Positions 1 to 8,118 of a stretch of 64,000 bases of DNA are shown piece by piece. Every line of letters starts with the position of its first letter. Within the stretch, counting starts at the first letter, position 1. The translations under genes and the position numbers were made by a program. Source of the DNA: Nonomuraea rubra (GTDB lineage Bacteria; Actinomycetota; Actinomycetes; Streptosporangiales; Streptosporangiaceae); the NCBI RefSeq assembly GCF_014207985.1, contig NZ_JACHMI010000001.1:9593001-9657000 (forward strand), in the 5' to 3' direction. A model generated the notes under the pieces. The model saw nothing but the letters and a program-made list of their open reading frames with translations. It was not told where the DNA came from and made no database searches.

Positions 1-2073
1 GACGGTCGCGCCGGGCAGCGGCCGGGCCGCCTGGTCCAGGACCCTGCCGGTGATCGTGCCGGCGGTGCTGGTCGAGGCCATGGTGAGGGCGACGGTGGTC
101 ACGTTGCCCGGCCGGACGTTCACGGTGGCGGCGGCGCTCTGGTAGCCGTTCCTGGTGGCGGTCACCTCGATGCCGTCGGCGAAGGGCACGCCCCTGATCG
201 CGAAGCGGCCGTCCGCGCCGGTCGTGGCCGCGCCGGTCGTGGCCGCGCCGGTCGTGGCCGCGCCGGTCGTGGCCGCGCCGGTCGTGGCCGCGCCGGTCGT
301 GGCCGCGCCGGTCGTGGCCGGGCCGCCTCCCGCCGTCACGGTCGCGCCCGAGACGGGCGCGCCGGACGGGGTGCGGACGGTGCCGGTGATGGACTCCGTG
401 GTGGCGCCGGCGGGGGTGGCGTACTCGAAGGCGCCGAGGTCGGGGGCGCCGTTGTAGAGGGCCAGGCCGGCGTAGTCGCGCCCGCCGTTGCCGTCGATCG
501 GGGTGCCCGCGTCGATGGCGTACGAGCCGGAGGTGACGCGCAGCCCGTGGGCCGTCTGGAGGGCGGGGCCGGTCTCCGGGGTGCCGTACGGGCCGTCGAG
601 CGGCGCGTCCGCGAACAGCGGGTCCGCTGTGACCACGGCCGCCTCGTCGCCCGGCGGCACCGTGAGCGCCGCGCCGCCGTAGAGGTTGTGGCTGTAGGCG
701 ATGGTGGGGCTGGTGGTCAGGACCGCGCCCGGCCTGGTGGAGTAGAGGAGGTTGTTCGTGATGTCGTAGCGGGCGTCGAGGTAGCTGCCGTACCCGTAGA
801 TGAGGTATCCGGATTTGTCGTTGTAAATCGTGTTGTTGTAGATCTTCGCGGTGGCCGCGCGGTCCGAGTGCAGGTAGATCTGGTAGCGGCTGTTGCCGGC
901 GATGACGTTGTTCCGCACCACGGCGTCGCCGAAGCCGAACTGGCACAGCAGCACGCCGTCCCCGTTGCCGTGCAGGAAGTTGTACTGGACGACCTGCCGG
1001 GTGGTGCCCTTGTCCGGGTCGATGCCGTTGGAGTCGGCGCCGCCCGCCTTCTGCTGCGTCTCGTACACCTCGTTGAACTGGAACGTCACGTCGTCGGCGA
1101 AGTACGTCTCGATGCCGGACGTGCCGGCGCGATGGACGACGTTGCGCTCGATCAGGGCGCCGCGCACGTTGGTGACGTACATGCCGTTGCACCCGTACGC
1201 GGTGCCCGCCTGGGTGACGTGGTTGTTCCTGATGACGATGTTCGTGTGCGGGGTGAACTTCGCGTCGTCCCTGTTCACCCGGGTGCCCCAGCCCGTGGGC
1301 ACGGCGCTCTCGCCGTCGCCGGTGTACTGCTTGAACACGATCCCGGCGAACGAGGTGTTCGCCACCGTGGAGTTCTGGATCACCACGTCGTTCAGCACGG
1401 TCGCCTGACCCGGCGGCGCCTGGACGTCGGGCACCGTCGTGTCGAACACGATGCCGCCGGTCCGCTTCGAGCCGTCCCAGCCGGTGCCGAAGTGCACGCC
1501 GGGCTCGTCGTTCTCGCTGCTCCCGCCGATCCAGTTGACCTCGCCGGTGACGTCGTGCACGGCCACCCCGTCGATGACGAAGCCGTCGAGCGTCCGGCCG
1601 TCGTCGCCGGAGACGTGGATGCCGCGCAGGTCGCGCAGGTTCTCGCCGGGCGTGCCCGTGGCGGGCACCTCGTTGGTGACCTCCAGGTTCTTGAGGGTCC
1701 AGAACTCCTGGTTGAACAGCCGGACGGCGTCCGCGGCCTGCCCGGCGGCGTCGATGCGGGGCCTGGCGCCCTCGCCGTAGCGGTCGATGGTGATGGGGGC
1801 GCCGCTCTCGCCCGAGCCCTTGGGCCAGAGCTGCTCGCCGCTCCAGCGCTGCCCCGCCCGCAGGAGGATGCGGTCGCCCGGCTGGAACGTGGTCGCGCTC
1901 ACCTTGGCCAGGCTCCTCCAGGCGTGTGCCTCGTCCTGGCCGGAGGCGGAGTCGTCGCCCGCGGCGGCGTCCACGTAGTACGTCGTCCCGGCCTGGGCGG
2001 CCATCGCGGGCTGGGGGTGCAGCGTCAAGGCGGCGGCCATGGCCGCCAGCAGGGTGAGCCTGACAGGGAACAT
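1..2073 (-). CDS. Secreted right-handed beta-helix protein with C-terminal CarboxypepD-regulatory-like domains (3' end beyond window)
   Basis: The frame is open from an ATG at 2073 to the left edge (691 codons, no stop), so the C-terminus is missing. A Sec signal peptide (MFPVRLTLLAAMAA...) is followed by YYVDAAAGDD, the usual opening of secreted pectate-lyase-superfamily/DUF1565 beta-helix proteins. Asn-rich turns (RNNHVTQ, RNVVHRA, NNVIAG, NNTIYND, NNLLYS) follow between roughly residues 270 and 440, and an APDLGAFEY end-of-helix motif lies near 548. Next come a TTGAA-repeat linker and a domain starting ITGTVRTPSGAPVSGATV, a carboxypeptidase regulatory-like fold; a second copy (ITGRVLDQAARPLPGATV) begins at the edge. 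An SD-like AGAGGAAG lies just upstream. The likely role is extracellular polysaccharide cleavage or binding, possibly of pectin-type uronides, but substrate and catalytic residues cannot be assigned. It lies 53 nt downstream of the cupin gene on the same strand and may belong to the sugar cluster. Confidence 0.85.
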   Translation of the reverse strand, partial: MFPVRLTLLAAMAAALTLHPQPAMAAQAGTTYYVDAAAGDDSASGQDEAHAWRSLAKVSATTFQPGDRILLRAGQRWSGEQLWPKGSGESGAPITIDRYGEGARPRIDAAGQAADAVRLFNQEFWTLKNLEVTNEVPATGTPGENLRDLRGIHVSGDDGRTLDGFVIDGVAVHDVTGEVNWIGGSSENDEPGVHFGTGWDGSKRTGGIVFDTTVPDVQAPPGQATVLNDVVIQNSTVANTSFAGIVFKQYTGDGESAVPTGWGTRVNRDDAKFTPHTNIVIRNNHVTQAGTAYGCNGMYVTNVRGALIERNVVHRAGTSGIETYFADDVTFQFNEVYETQQKAGGADSNGIDPDKGTTRQVVQYNFLHGNGDGVLLCQFGFGDAVVRNNVIAGNSRYQIYLHSDRAATAKIYNNTIYNDKSGYLIYGYGSYLDARYDITNNLLYSTRPGAVLTTSPTIAYSHNLYGGAALTVPPGDEAAVVTADPLFADAPLDGPYGTPETGPALQTAHGLRVTSGSYAIDAGTPIDGNGGRDYAGLALYNGAPDLGAFEYATPAGATTESITGTVRTPSGAPVSGATVTAGGGPATTGAATTGAATTGAATTGAATTGAATTGAATTGADGRFAIRGVPFADGIEVTATRNGYQSAAATVNVRPGNVTTVALTMASTSTAGTITGRVLDQAARPLPGATV
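221..325. repeat. 15-bp tandem repeat (7 units) coding a TTGAA linker
   Basis: GTCGTGGCCGCGCCG is repeated perfectly six times (221-310), with a seventh unit (311-325) carrying one mismatch. It lies in frame in the minus-strand beta-helix gene and encodes a Thr/Gly/Ala linker (TTGAA repeated) between the helix and the carboxypeptidase-regulatory-like domain. A 15-nt unit keeps frame, so copy number can vary without destroying the protein. Confidence 0.95.
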
Positions 2074-2126
2074 CGCCGTGCCGCTTCCTCTGAGTGGGGG
2101 GTGGGTGCCGGTGCACCGGCAGGTGA

Positions 2127-2846
2127 TCAGCTCGGGCGGGGGGTGTGGACGACGGGGTGGGCGACGTCGTGGGCGCGCAGGTGGCCGCACATGCCCCAGC
2201 GTTCCTGCGGCGGGCTCTCCATCAGGGCGGCCTCCTGGAGGTGCGCGCCGTCGCCGCGCTCCAGGGCGTCGAGGACGCCGGCGGTGCGGCGGGCCTGCTC
2301 GGCGACCGTCGCCTCCCAGATGTCCCGCCAGCCCGCCACCTTCGGCCGCACCAGGGCGACGGCGCTGTCGTAGAAGCGCCGCAGCGCCTCGGGCCCGCCC
2401 TCGGCCAGCCGGTGGAAGCCCGCCACGGCCAGCTCCCGCCGCCGCTCGACCGCCCGCTCGACGTCCACGGCCGGCAGGGTGGCGGCCTCCCGGTACCGTT
2501 CGGCGTCGGCGACGACCTCGGGCGGGAACGTCATGACGGCGTCCCCCGCCTCGGGCAGCCCGGCGTTCGACATCACGACGACCACCTCCAGCCCGCCCCC
2601 CTGATCGGTACGGTTGACCGCGCGGTGGATGGTGCCGGGCGTGAACCACACGGTCGAGCCGGGGCCGAGCTCCGTCTCCCGCAGGCCGTTCACGTCGAGC
2701 GTCTGCAGCGTGCCGCGCCCGCCGATCACCACGTACGCCTCGGTGGAGGCGGTGTGCAGGTGCGGCGTGCCGCCTTCCAGGCCGTCGGCGCAGGCCCCGG
2801 TGTAGACGGTCAGCCGGCTGATCGACGTGCCGCCGGGGAACGTCAT
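2127..2846 (-). CDS. Cupin-domain protein
   Basis: A 239-aa cytoplasmic protein with no signal peptide. Both conserved cupin motifs are visible: motif 1 in GTPHLHTASTEAYVVIGG (HxH and E metal ligands, about residues 25-42) and motif 2 in GSTVWFTPGTIHRAVN (PxG then H, about 61-76). The rest is a helical extension with no recognised fold. Cupins of this kind bind a metal and act as sugar isomerases, epimerases, dioxygenases or sensors; the reaction is not determined. The ATG at 2846 overlaps the stop of the PmoA-family gene as ATGA, so the two are translationally coupled. Its position at the end of the sugar ABC / oxidoreductase cluster suggests a role in processing the imported carbohydrate. 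Confidence 0.85.
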   Translation of the reverse strand: MTFPGGTSISRLTVYTGACADGLEGGTPHLHTASTEAYVVIGGRGTLQTLDVNGLRETELGPGSTVWFTPGTIHRAVNRTDQGGGLEVVVVMSNAGLPEAGDAVMTFPPEVVADAERYREAATLPAVDVERAVERRRELAVAGFHRLAEGGPEALRRFYDSAVALVRPKVAGWRDIWEATVAEQARRTAGVLDALERGDGAHLQEAALMESPPQERWGMCGHLRAHDVAHPVVHTPRPS

Positions 2847-3745
2847 GCCAGCGCCGCCCTGCCCTGCCCGGCGAGCTGCGCCGAGCCCGCCTCGCCCCGG
2901 TCGCCGTCGGCGATCACGACCGCGTACCGGAAGCTGATCGTCTCGCCGTCGGGCAGCGGCACCTCCTCGCTGAAGAACGGCGCCGGGTTCAGGCAGGCGA
3001 ACTGCTCGGTGCGGGCGAACCACCGTGGCGGGTGCTGCGGGTTGGCGGTGTCGTCGACCATGACGATCGTCGAGCTGTCGCCGGTCTCGTCGTGCTTGCC
3101 GCGGAAGCCGAACCACTCGGCGCGCGTGCCGCGCAGCTCGTCCCCGCCCGCCCCGTCGGGCGACTGGATGACGCCGTCGGTGAACGAGCGGGGCCCGCGC
3201 CAGAACAGGCCGCCGTAGCCGGCGTTCTCGCGGCCCTTCGTGGTCGGGGATCCGAAGTCGACGGTGGCTCCGGACACGTTCGTCATGGCCGTCTCGAAGA
3301 CCAGCGCCCACGTCTCGTCGTCGATCAGCGTCGCGGTCAGCGCGCGCCGCTCCTCGATGACGGGCGAGCCGTCCTGGGCGGTCCAGCCGAGCGTGTGCCC
3401 GATCTCGGCCCTGCCGCGCCCGGCCGTGAGCGTGGTCATCTCGCGGTGGGTGGCACTGCCGTTGTTGTCGAGCTGGACGTACTCGCCCTCGACGTACGTG
3501 GGCCCGCCCCAGAAGTTGTGCTCGCCCACGCACGGCAGCGACCAGGCGATGCCCTTGTGCCAGACGTGGTCGTGCGGCCGGAACAGCGACACCAGCCGGC
3601 CGCCGCGGGTGCGGATCGGGTGCAGGTACGGCTTCGGCGACTCCAGCACGGGCGTGTCAGGGCGGTAGACGTAGGTGAACAGCTCGACGTCCGCCGCGCT
3701 GACCGCGACCGACCGGCCGAGTGCGTGATCGACCTGCATCGTCAT
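2843..3745 (-). CDS. PmoA family protein (DUF6807-type)
   Basis: A 300-aa soluble protein whose sequence (RPHDHVWHKGIAWSLP near residue 55, NFWGGPTY, TTKGRENAGYGGLFWRGPRSF, FRYAVVIADG) fits the family databases call PmoA. Despite the name it is not a methane monooxygenase subunit: it has no membrane helices. Family members in actinobacteria and planctomycetes usually sit beside Gfo/Idh/MocA dehydrogenases and sugar ABC transporters, as here, and have an aldose-epimerase/galactose-mutarotase-like beta-sandwich look; activity is unproven. The ATG at 3745 overlaps the upstream oxidoreductase stop (ATGA) and its own stop overlaps the cupin start, so all three should be co-translated. A second Met two codons in (3739) is the only close alternative start. 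Confidence 0.85.
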   Translation of the reverse strand: MTMQVDHALGRSVAVSAADVELFTYVYRPDTPVLESPKPYLHPIRTRGGRLVSLFRPHDHVWHKGIAWSLPCVGEHNFWGGPTYVEGEYVQLDNNGSATHREMTTLTAGRGRAEIGHTLGWTAQDGSPVIEERRALTATLIDDETWALVFETAMTNVSGATVDFGSPTTKGRENAGYGGLFWRGPRSFTDGVIQSPDGAGGDELRGTRAEWFGFRGKHDETGDSSTIVMVDDTANPQHPPRWFARTEQFACLNPAPFFSEEVPLPDGETISFRYAVVIADGDRGEAGSAQLAGQGRAALA

Positions 3746-4836
3746 GGGCTCTTCCTCCAAGGGGCGCCCGTGCCGTCCATGCGCAGGGCGAACGGGTGGT
3801 CTGCGGTGATCTGTCCGGCCTGGACGCGCTCGCCGGTGAAGGCGGAGGCGTACAGGGCGGCGATGAACTCCATCGTCCGCCGGGCGTCGGCGGTGCCGAC
3901 CGGCGGCTCCTGCCCCTGGTCGAACGCGTCGAGCACGGCCGCCAGCCAGCCGCTGTGGCCGCTGGAGGCGCTGCTGCGATCCTGCCCCCACAGCTCGGAC
4001 AGGGTGTCGTGGCCGGGCGCCGGCGTGATCGTCCAGTCGTCGTCGGTGTAGCCGTACAGGTGCTCGACCTCGACCGTGGCGTGTTCGTAGTCGAAGCGCA
4101 GCTCGGAGGTCTGGCGCGGGGACAGCACCGAGTTCACGACGGTGGCGACCGCGCCGCTCTCGAACGTCACCAGCGCCATCGACACGTCCTCGGTGTCCAC
4201 GTCGCGGGCCTGCCGCGCGGCCACGGCCGTGACCTCGCGCCACGGCCCGAGCACCGACAGCAGCAGGTCGAACTGGTGGATGCCGTGCCCCATCGTCGGC
4301 CCGCCGCCCTCGGACTCCCAGGTGCCGCGCCACGGGACCGCGTAGTACGCCTCGTCCCGGTACCACTTGGTGTCGCAGGTGGCCAGCAGGGCGCGGCCCA
4401 GCCTGCCCTCGCCGGCCAGCCGCCGCAGCCGTACGGCACCGGCGCCGAAGCGGTGCTGCAGCACGGTGGCGACGTGCGCGGTGGAGCGGGCCTCCGCCTC
4501 GATCAGCGTGTCGAGCTCGGCGAGCGACAGCGTCGGCGGCTTCTCCACCAGCGCCGTCACTCCGGCGTCGAGGCAGGCGAGGGCGAGCGGGGTGTGCAGC
4601 GCGGGCGGGGTGCACAGGTGCGCGAGGTCAGGCCGCTGCGCGGCCAGCAGTTCCTCGGCGCTCCCGTACGCGTGCGGCACGCCGTACTTTGCGGCGAACT
4701 CGCGGGCCCGTCCGGCGTCCACGTCGGCCACGGCGACGAGCTCGGCCCGGCCGCCGGAGCCCTGCACGGCCTGGGCGTGCGCGTGGGCGATGCCGCCGGT
4801 GCCGATGATCGCGGCCCGGTAGGTGCGTTCAGACAA
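3742..4836 (-). CDS. Gfo/Idh/MocA family oxidoreductase
   Basis: A 364-aa NAD(P)-dependent sugar or inositol dehydrogenase-like protein. The N-terminal Rossmann fold carries the dinucleotide loop IGTGGIAHAHA (residues 11-21), VAVADVD at the end of beta2, and the family signature EKP at 98-100 (LVEKPPTLS). The C-terminal half is the substrate and dimerisation domain (GGGPTMGHGIHQFDLLLSVLG carries the conserved Gly-His region). These enzymes oxidise hydroxyls of sugars, sugar acids or inositols. It lies 30 nt after the ABC lipoprotein gene and overlaps the PmoA-family gene by 4 nt, consistent with catabolism of the sugar brought in by the adjacent importer. The exact substrate is not readable from the sequence. 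Confidence 0.93.
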   Translation of the reverse strand: MSERTYRAAIIGTGGIAHAHAQAVQGSGGRAELVAVADVDAGRAREFAAKYGVPHAYGSAEELLAAQRPDLAHLCTPPALHTPLALACLDAGVTALVEKPPTLSLAELDTLIEAEARSTAHVATVLQHRFGAGAVRLRRLAGEGRLGRALLATCDTKWYRDEAYYAVPWRGTWESEGGGPTMGHGIHQFDLLLSVLGPWREVTAVAARQARDVDTEDVSMALVTFESGAVATVVNSVLSPRQTSELRFDYEHATVEVEHLYGYTDDDWTITPAPGHDTLSELWGQDRSSASSGHSGWLAAVLDAFDQGQEPPVGTADARRTMEFIAALYASAFTGERVQAGQITADHPFALRMDGTGAPWRKSP

Positions 4837-4866
4837 GGTGTTCCTCTACGTGGATGGTGCGGGGAT

Positions 4867-6150
4867 TCAGGCGCCGTCGATCTCGGCCTGCAGCTCGGTG
4901 ATGAACGACTTGGCCGCCTGCTCGGGGGTCTGCCGGTCGAACAGCACCTCTTCGGTGTGCCGCTTGATGATCGCCTCGATGGTGCTGGCGCCGTTCGGCG
5001 TCACCCTGGGGGCGGTGCCGACCTTGACCGAGTCGAGGTACTCGGCCGCGGCCTTGTCGTACTCGCCGAGCTTGGGGGCGATGGCGGCACGGAGCTTCGT
5101 GTTGGCGGGGATGCCGCGGTCGGTCAGCATGACGTCGGCCACCTCCTGGCTGTTGGCCAGGAAGTCCACGAACAGCGCGGCCTCGGCCGGGTGCTTGCTG
5201 CGCGAGGAGATCGACCAGTACATCGACGGCTTGAAGTAGGCGGCCGGGGAGGACGCCTGCGACTCGCCGGGCAGCTTGAGCAGCTTCAGCTTCTGGCCGC
5301 TGGCCGTGGCCAGGGACGGGAGCTGGGTGTTCCACCAGGTGCCCAGGGCGGAGGCGTTGGTGGCGGTGCCCGACTGGTCCAGCGAGCCGCCGGCCCGCTC
5401 GATGGTGACCGACGGGGCGGGAGCGACGCCGGTCTTGGCCAGGTCACGGATGTAGGTCCAGTAACCGGCCAGGACGTCCTCGGGGACGGCCACCTTGCCG
5501 GCGTCGTCGAACAGCGCCGCGCCGTGCTGGCGCGCCCAGATGTTCAGGCTGCCCGCGTCGAAGCCGAACGACTGCACGCCGGTGATCTTGCCGCCGCCGG
5601 CCTTGGACACCTCGTCGCCGACTTTCTTGAAGTCGTCCCAGCTCCAGGTGCCGTCGTCCGGCAGCTTGATCTTGAGCTGGTCGAGCAGGTCGGTGTTGGC
5701 GACGATCGAGTACGTGGCCAGGCCCACGGGCAGCGCGTACTGCTTGCCCTTCACCACGCCCGTGTCCAGGGCGGTCTTGTCGAAGTCGGCGGTCTTGAGG
5801 TGCTTCGTGGCGGTGCCGAGGTCGAGCAGGGCGCCGCGCTCGGCGTAGGACGACAGGTAGAGCTCGTCCATCTGGATGATGTCCGGGGCGTCGTTGGCGG
5901 CCACGGTCGTGGCGAGGCTCTCCCAGTAGCCGTTCCAGTCCTTGAACTCGCCCTTGACCGTGATGTTGGGGTACTTCTTCTGGAACAGGTCGATGACCTG
6001 CTGGGTGCGCTTGTGCCGCTCGTCGGCGCCCCACCAGGTGAAGCGCAGGGTGACCGGGTCCTTCGACAGCTCCTGGCCGGCGCTGCCGCCACCGGTGCCG
6101 CAGGCGCTGAGCGCGAGTGCCGCCGCGACGGCGAGTGCGATCTTTCTCAT
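4867..6150 (-). CDS. Carbohydrate ABC transporter substrate-binding lipoprotein (family 1 type)
   Basis: A 427-aa extracytoplasmic solute-binding protein. MRKIALAVAAALALSAC is a lipoprotein signal with Cys17 as the lipidated residue. The mature protein has the pattern of sugar-binding ABC components (VTLRFTWWGADERHKRTQQVIDLFQKKYPNITV; WDDFKKVGDEV; WGRQ/WARQ-type hinge motifs; FVDFLANSQE near the C-terminus). The ATG at 6150 is preferred over upstream in-frame starts because it begins the lipoprotein signal and follows an AGGGAAG Shine-Dalgarno. It is the third gene of the importer operon, after the two permeases. No ATPase is encoded here, which is usual for actinomycetes that share one MsiK-like ATPase among sugar importers. 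Confidence 0.95.
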   Translation of the reverse strand: MRKIALAVAAALALSACGTGGGSAGQELSKDPVTLRFTWWGADERHKRTQQVIDLFQKKYPNITVKGEFKDWNGYWESLATTVAANDAPDIIQMDELYLSSYAERGALLDLGTATKHLKTADFDKTALDTGVVKGKQYALPVGLATYSIVANTDLLDQLKIKLPDDGTWSWDDFKKVGDEVSKAGGGKITGVQSFGFDAGSLNIWARQHGAALFDDAGKVAVPEDVLAGYWTYIRDLAKTGVAPAPSVTIERAGGSLDQSGTATNASALGTWWNTQLPSLATASGQKLKLLKLPGESQASSPAAYFKPSMYWSISSRSKHPAEAALFVDFLANSQEVADVMLTDRGIPANTKLRAAIAPKLGEYDKAAAEYLDSVKVGTAPRVTPNGASTIEAIIKRHTEEVLFDRQTPEQAAKSFITELQAEIDGA

Positions 6151-6167
6151 GATGACTTCCCTGGGGG

Positions 6168-6998
6168 TCATTTGCCGCCGGTCGTGGCGATGCCCCGGAT
6201 GAGGTAGCGCTGGCCGACGAGGAAGGCGAGGAATACGGGGAGCAGGGAGACCACGCTCATCGCGAACATGGATCCCCACGAGGTGGACACCGTGGCGTCC
6301 ACGAACGAGCGCAGCGCCACCGGCACCGTGTACATCTCCGGGTCGGTCAGGTAGATGAGCTGGCCGAAGAAGTCGTTCCAGGTCCAGATGAAGGTGAAGA
6401 TCACCGTCGTGGCCAGGGCGGGCAGCATCAGCGGCAGGATGATCCGGACGAAGATGCGGGCGTGGCCGCAGCCGTCGATCCTGGCGGCCTCGTCCAGCTC
6501 GCGCGGCAGCCCGCGGATGAACTGCACCATGAGGAAGACGAAGAACGCGTCCGTGGCCAGGAACTTCGGCACCACCAGCGGCAGGAACGTGTTGATCCAG
6601 TCGAGCTGGGAGAACAGGATGTACTGCGGCACGATGATCACGTGGATCGGCAGCATGATCGTGCCGAGCATGATGGCGAACCAGAGCTTCTTGCCGGTGA
6701 ACTCCAGCCTGGCGAACGCGTAGGCCGCCATCGAGCAGGACACCAGGTTGCCGATGATGCAGGCCAGCACCAGGATCGCGGAGTTGGCCAGGTAGTGGCC
6801 GAACGGGGAGGCCAGCGCGTTCCAGCCGTCGCCGTAGTTCTGGGTCTGGAGGCTGTCGAGGATCAGGCCGGGGCGGCGGAAGATCTCGTTGTTGGGGCGC
6901 AGGGAGCTGACCACCATCCAGAGCACCGGATAGAGCATGATCAGCGCGAGCGCGACGAGGGCGGCGTGCTTGATCGCCTTGCGCAGGAGACTAGTCAT
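6168..6998 (-). CDS. Carbohydrate ABC transporter permease (MalG-like)
   Basis: A 276-aa integral membrane protein with about six helices. It has a long first periplasmic loop after TM1 (ALIMLYPVLWMVVSSLRPNNEIF) and the cytoplasmic EAA coupling loop EAARIDGCGHARIFVRIILP, which contacts the ATPase. The C-terminal QRYLIRGIATTGGK tail is typical of MalG-type subunits of CUT1 sugar importers. It overlaps the upstream permease gene by 8 nt and is followed after 17 nt by the binding-protein gene, so the three form one transcription unit. Substrate specificity is set by the binding protein and cannot be inferred here. Confidence 0.95.
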   Translation of the reverse strand: MTSLLRKAIKHAALVALALIMLYPVLWMVVSSLRPNNEIFRRPGLILDSLQTQNYGDGWNALASPFGHYLANSAILVLACIIGNLVSCSMAAYAFARLEFTGKKLWFAIMLGTIMLPIHVIIVPQYILFSQLDWINTFLPLVVPKFLATDAFFVFLMVQFIRGLPRELDEAARIDGCGHARIFVRIILPLMLPALATTVIFTFIWTWNDFFGQLIYLTDPEMYTVPVALRSFVDATVSTSWGSMFAMSVVSLLPVFLAFLVGQRYLIRGIATTGGK

Positions 6999-7911
6999 CG
7001 TAGTTGACCCAGAACTTGGCGGCCCAGAAGTTGACGGCCGTGAAACCGGCGATGATCACGAGGAGGAGCCAGGCGAGGGCGGAGGCGTAGCCCATGTCGA
7101 AGTTGCCGAAGCCGCGCTGGTACAGGTACAGCGTGTAGAACAGGGTCGAGTCCGACGGCCCGCCGCTGCCTCCCGAGACCACGAACGCCTGGGTGAACGA
7201 CTGGAAGGCGTGGATGACCTGAAGGACCAGGTTGAAGAAGACTATCGGTGACAGCAGCGGGATCGTGATCCTCCGGAACTGCGTCCACTTGCCGGCCCCG
7301 TCGGTGGAGGCGGCCTCGTAGTACATGCGGGGGATCTGGCGCAGGCCCGCCAGGAAGATCACCATTGGCGCGCCGAACGTCCACACGTTGAGCACGATCA
7401 GGGTGCCCAGCGCGGTGTCGGGGTCGGAGATCCAGCCCTGTCCCTCGATGCCGAGCACCTGGTTGACCAGGCCGTCGGCGCCGAAGATCTGCTTCCACAA
7501 CACCGCGATGGCCACGCTGGAGCCGAGCAGCGACGGCAGGTAGAACGCCGACCGGTAGAACGCCAGGCCGCGCAGCCCGCGGTCGAGCAGCAGGGCGAGC
7601 GCCAGGGCCAGGGCGAGCTGCAGCGGCACGGAGACGGCCACGTACACCAGGGTCACGCCGAGCGCGTGGTGCAGGCGGGTGTCGCTCAGCATGCGGGTCC
7701 AGTTGTCCAGGCCGTTGAAGACCGGGGGCTGGATCAGGTTGTAGTCGGTGAAGCCGAGGAAGAACGAGGCCACGATCGGGCCCGCGGTGATGAGCAGCAG
7801 CCCCGCGAACCAGGGGGCCAGGAACGCGAAGGCGGCCTTGTTGTCCTTCTTGCCGCCGAGGGTGCCGCCGCTGCCCCGGCGCATGCGTTGCAACTCGCCG
7901 AGCGCGCTCAC
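6991..7911 (-). CDS. Carbohydrate ABC transporter permease (MalF-like)
   Basis: A 306-aa membrane permease. A short charged N-terminus with KKDNKAAFAFLAPWFAGLLL opens TM1, followed by FLGFTDYNLIQPPVFNGLDNW, the usual sugar-permease periplasmic segment. The EAA loop YEAASTDGAGKWTQFRRITIP lies near residues 200-220. It is the first gene of the importer operon and the presumed first cistron behind the LacI-type operator and promoter at about 7980-8024. Its start is preceded by a short SD-poor leader. Confidence 0.94.
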   Translation of the reverse strand: MSALGELQRMRRGSGGTLGGKKDNKAAFAFLAPWFAGLLLITAGPIVASFFLGFTDYNLIQPPVFNGLDNWTRMLSDTRLHHALGVTLVYVAVSVPLQLALALALALLLDRGLRGLAFYRSAFYLPSLLGSSVAIAVLWKQIFGADGLVNQVLGIEGQGWISDPDTALGTLIVLNVWTFGAPMVIFLAGLRQIPRMYYEAASTDGAGKWTQFRRITIPLLSPIVFFNLVLQVIHAFQSFTQAFVVSGGSGGPSDSTLFYTLYLYQRGFGNFDMGYASALAWLLLVIIAGFTAVNFWAAKFWVNYDD

Positions 7912-7979
7912 GCGGGTCTCCTCGACGGGATCATTGGTGACCTCCTGTTACCAAGAGGCGGGGGGTGGGCCGCCTGGCG

Positions 7980-7993
7980 GGAAAACGTATTCC
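7980..7993. promoter_or_regulatory. Candidate LacI-family operator
   Basis: GGAAAACGTATTCC is a CG-centred inverted repeat with 6 of 7 half-site pairs matching, the layout of LacI/GalR-family operators. It lies 69 nt upstream of the first importer gene and directly downstream of the putative -10 element, a repressing position. The adjacent LacI-family gene product is the obvious candidate ligand. Assignment is by symmetry and position only. Confidence 0.5.
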
Positions 7994-7995
7994 GC

Positions 7996-8024
7996 AGTTT
8001 GCATGCCCGTTACGCGAGCGTCAA
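7996..8024 (-). promoter_or_regulatory. Candidate promoter of the sugar ABC operon
   Basis: Read on the minus strand, TTGACG (8024-8019) is a good -35 element and CAAACT (8001-7996) a weak -10, separated by 17 nt. The CG-centred palindrome at 7980-7993 follows immediately. The -35 hexamer lies inside a 24-bp element (8006-8029) that recurs at 28010-28033. Confidence 0.4.
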
Positions 8025-8118
8025 GAGTGTTGCCCGGGGATCACCCGGAGTGTGAGGTTTCCCGCCCCACCGGCCCGCCCAGGGCGGCTATCACGCTCCG
8101 TAGCGGGCGTAGGGGCGG

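Noticed and set aside
221..325. Short regular repeats considered as a CRISPR array
   Set aside because: Units are 15 bp, directly adjacent with no spacers, and lie in frame in a coding gene.
2843..3745. Methane/ammonia monooxygenase subunit suggested by the family name PmoA
   Set aside because: The protein is soluble, has no membrane helices and sits in a sugar cluster; the name is historical.
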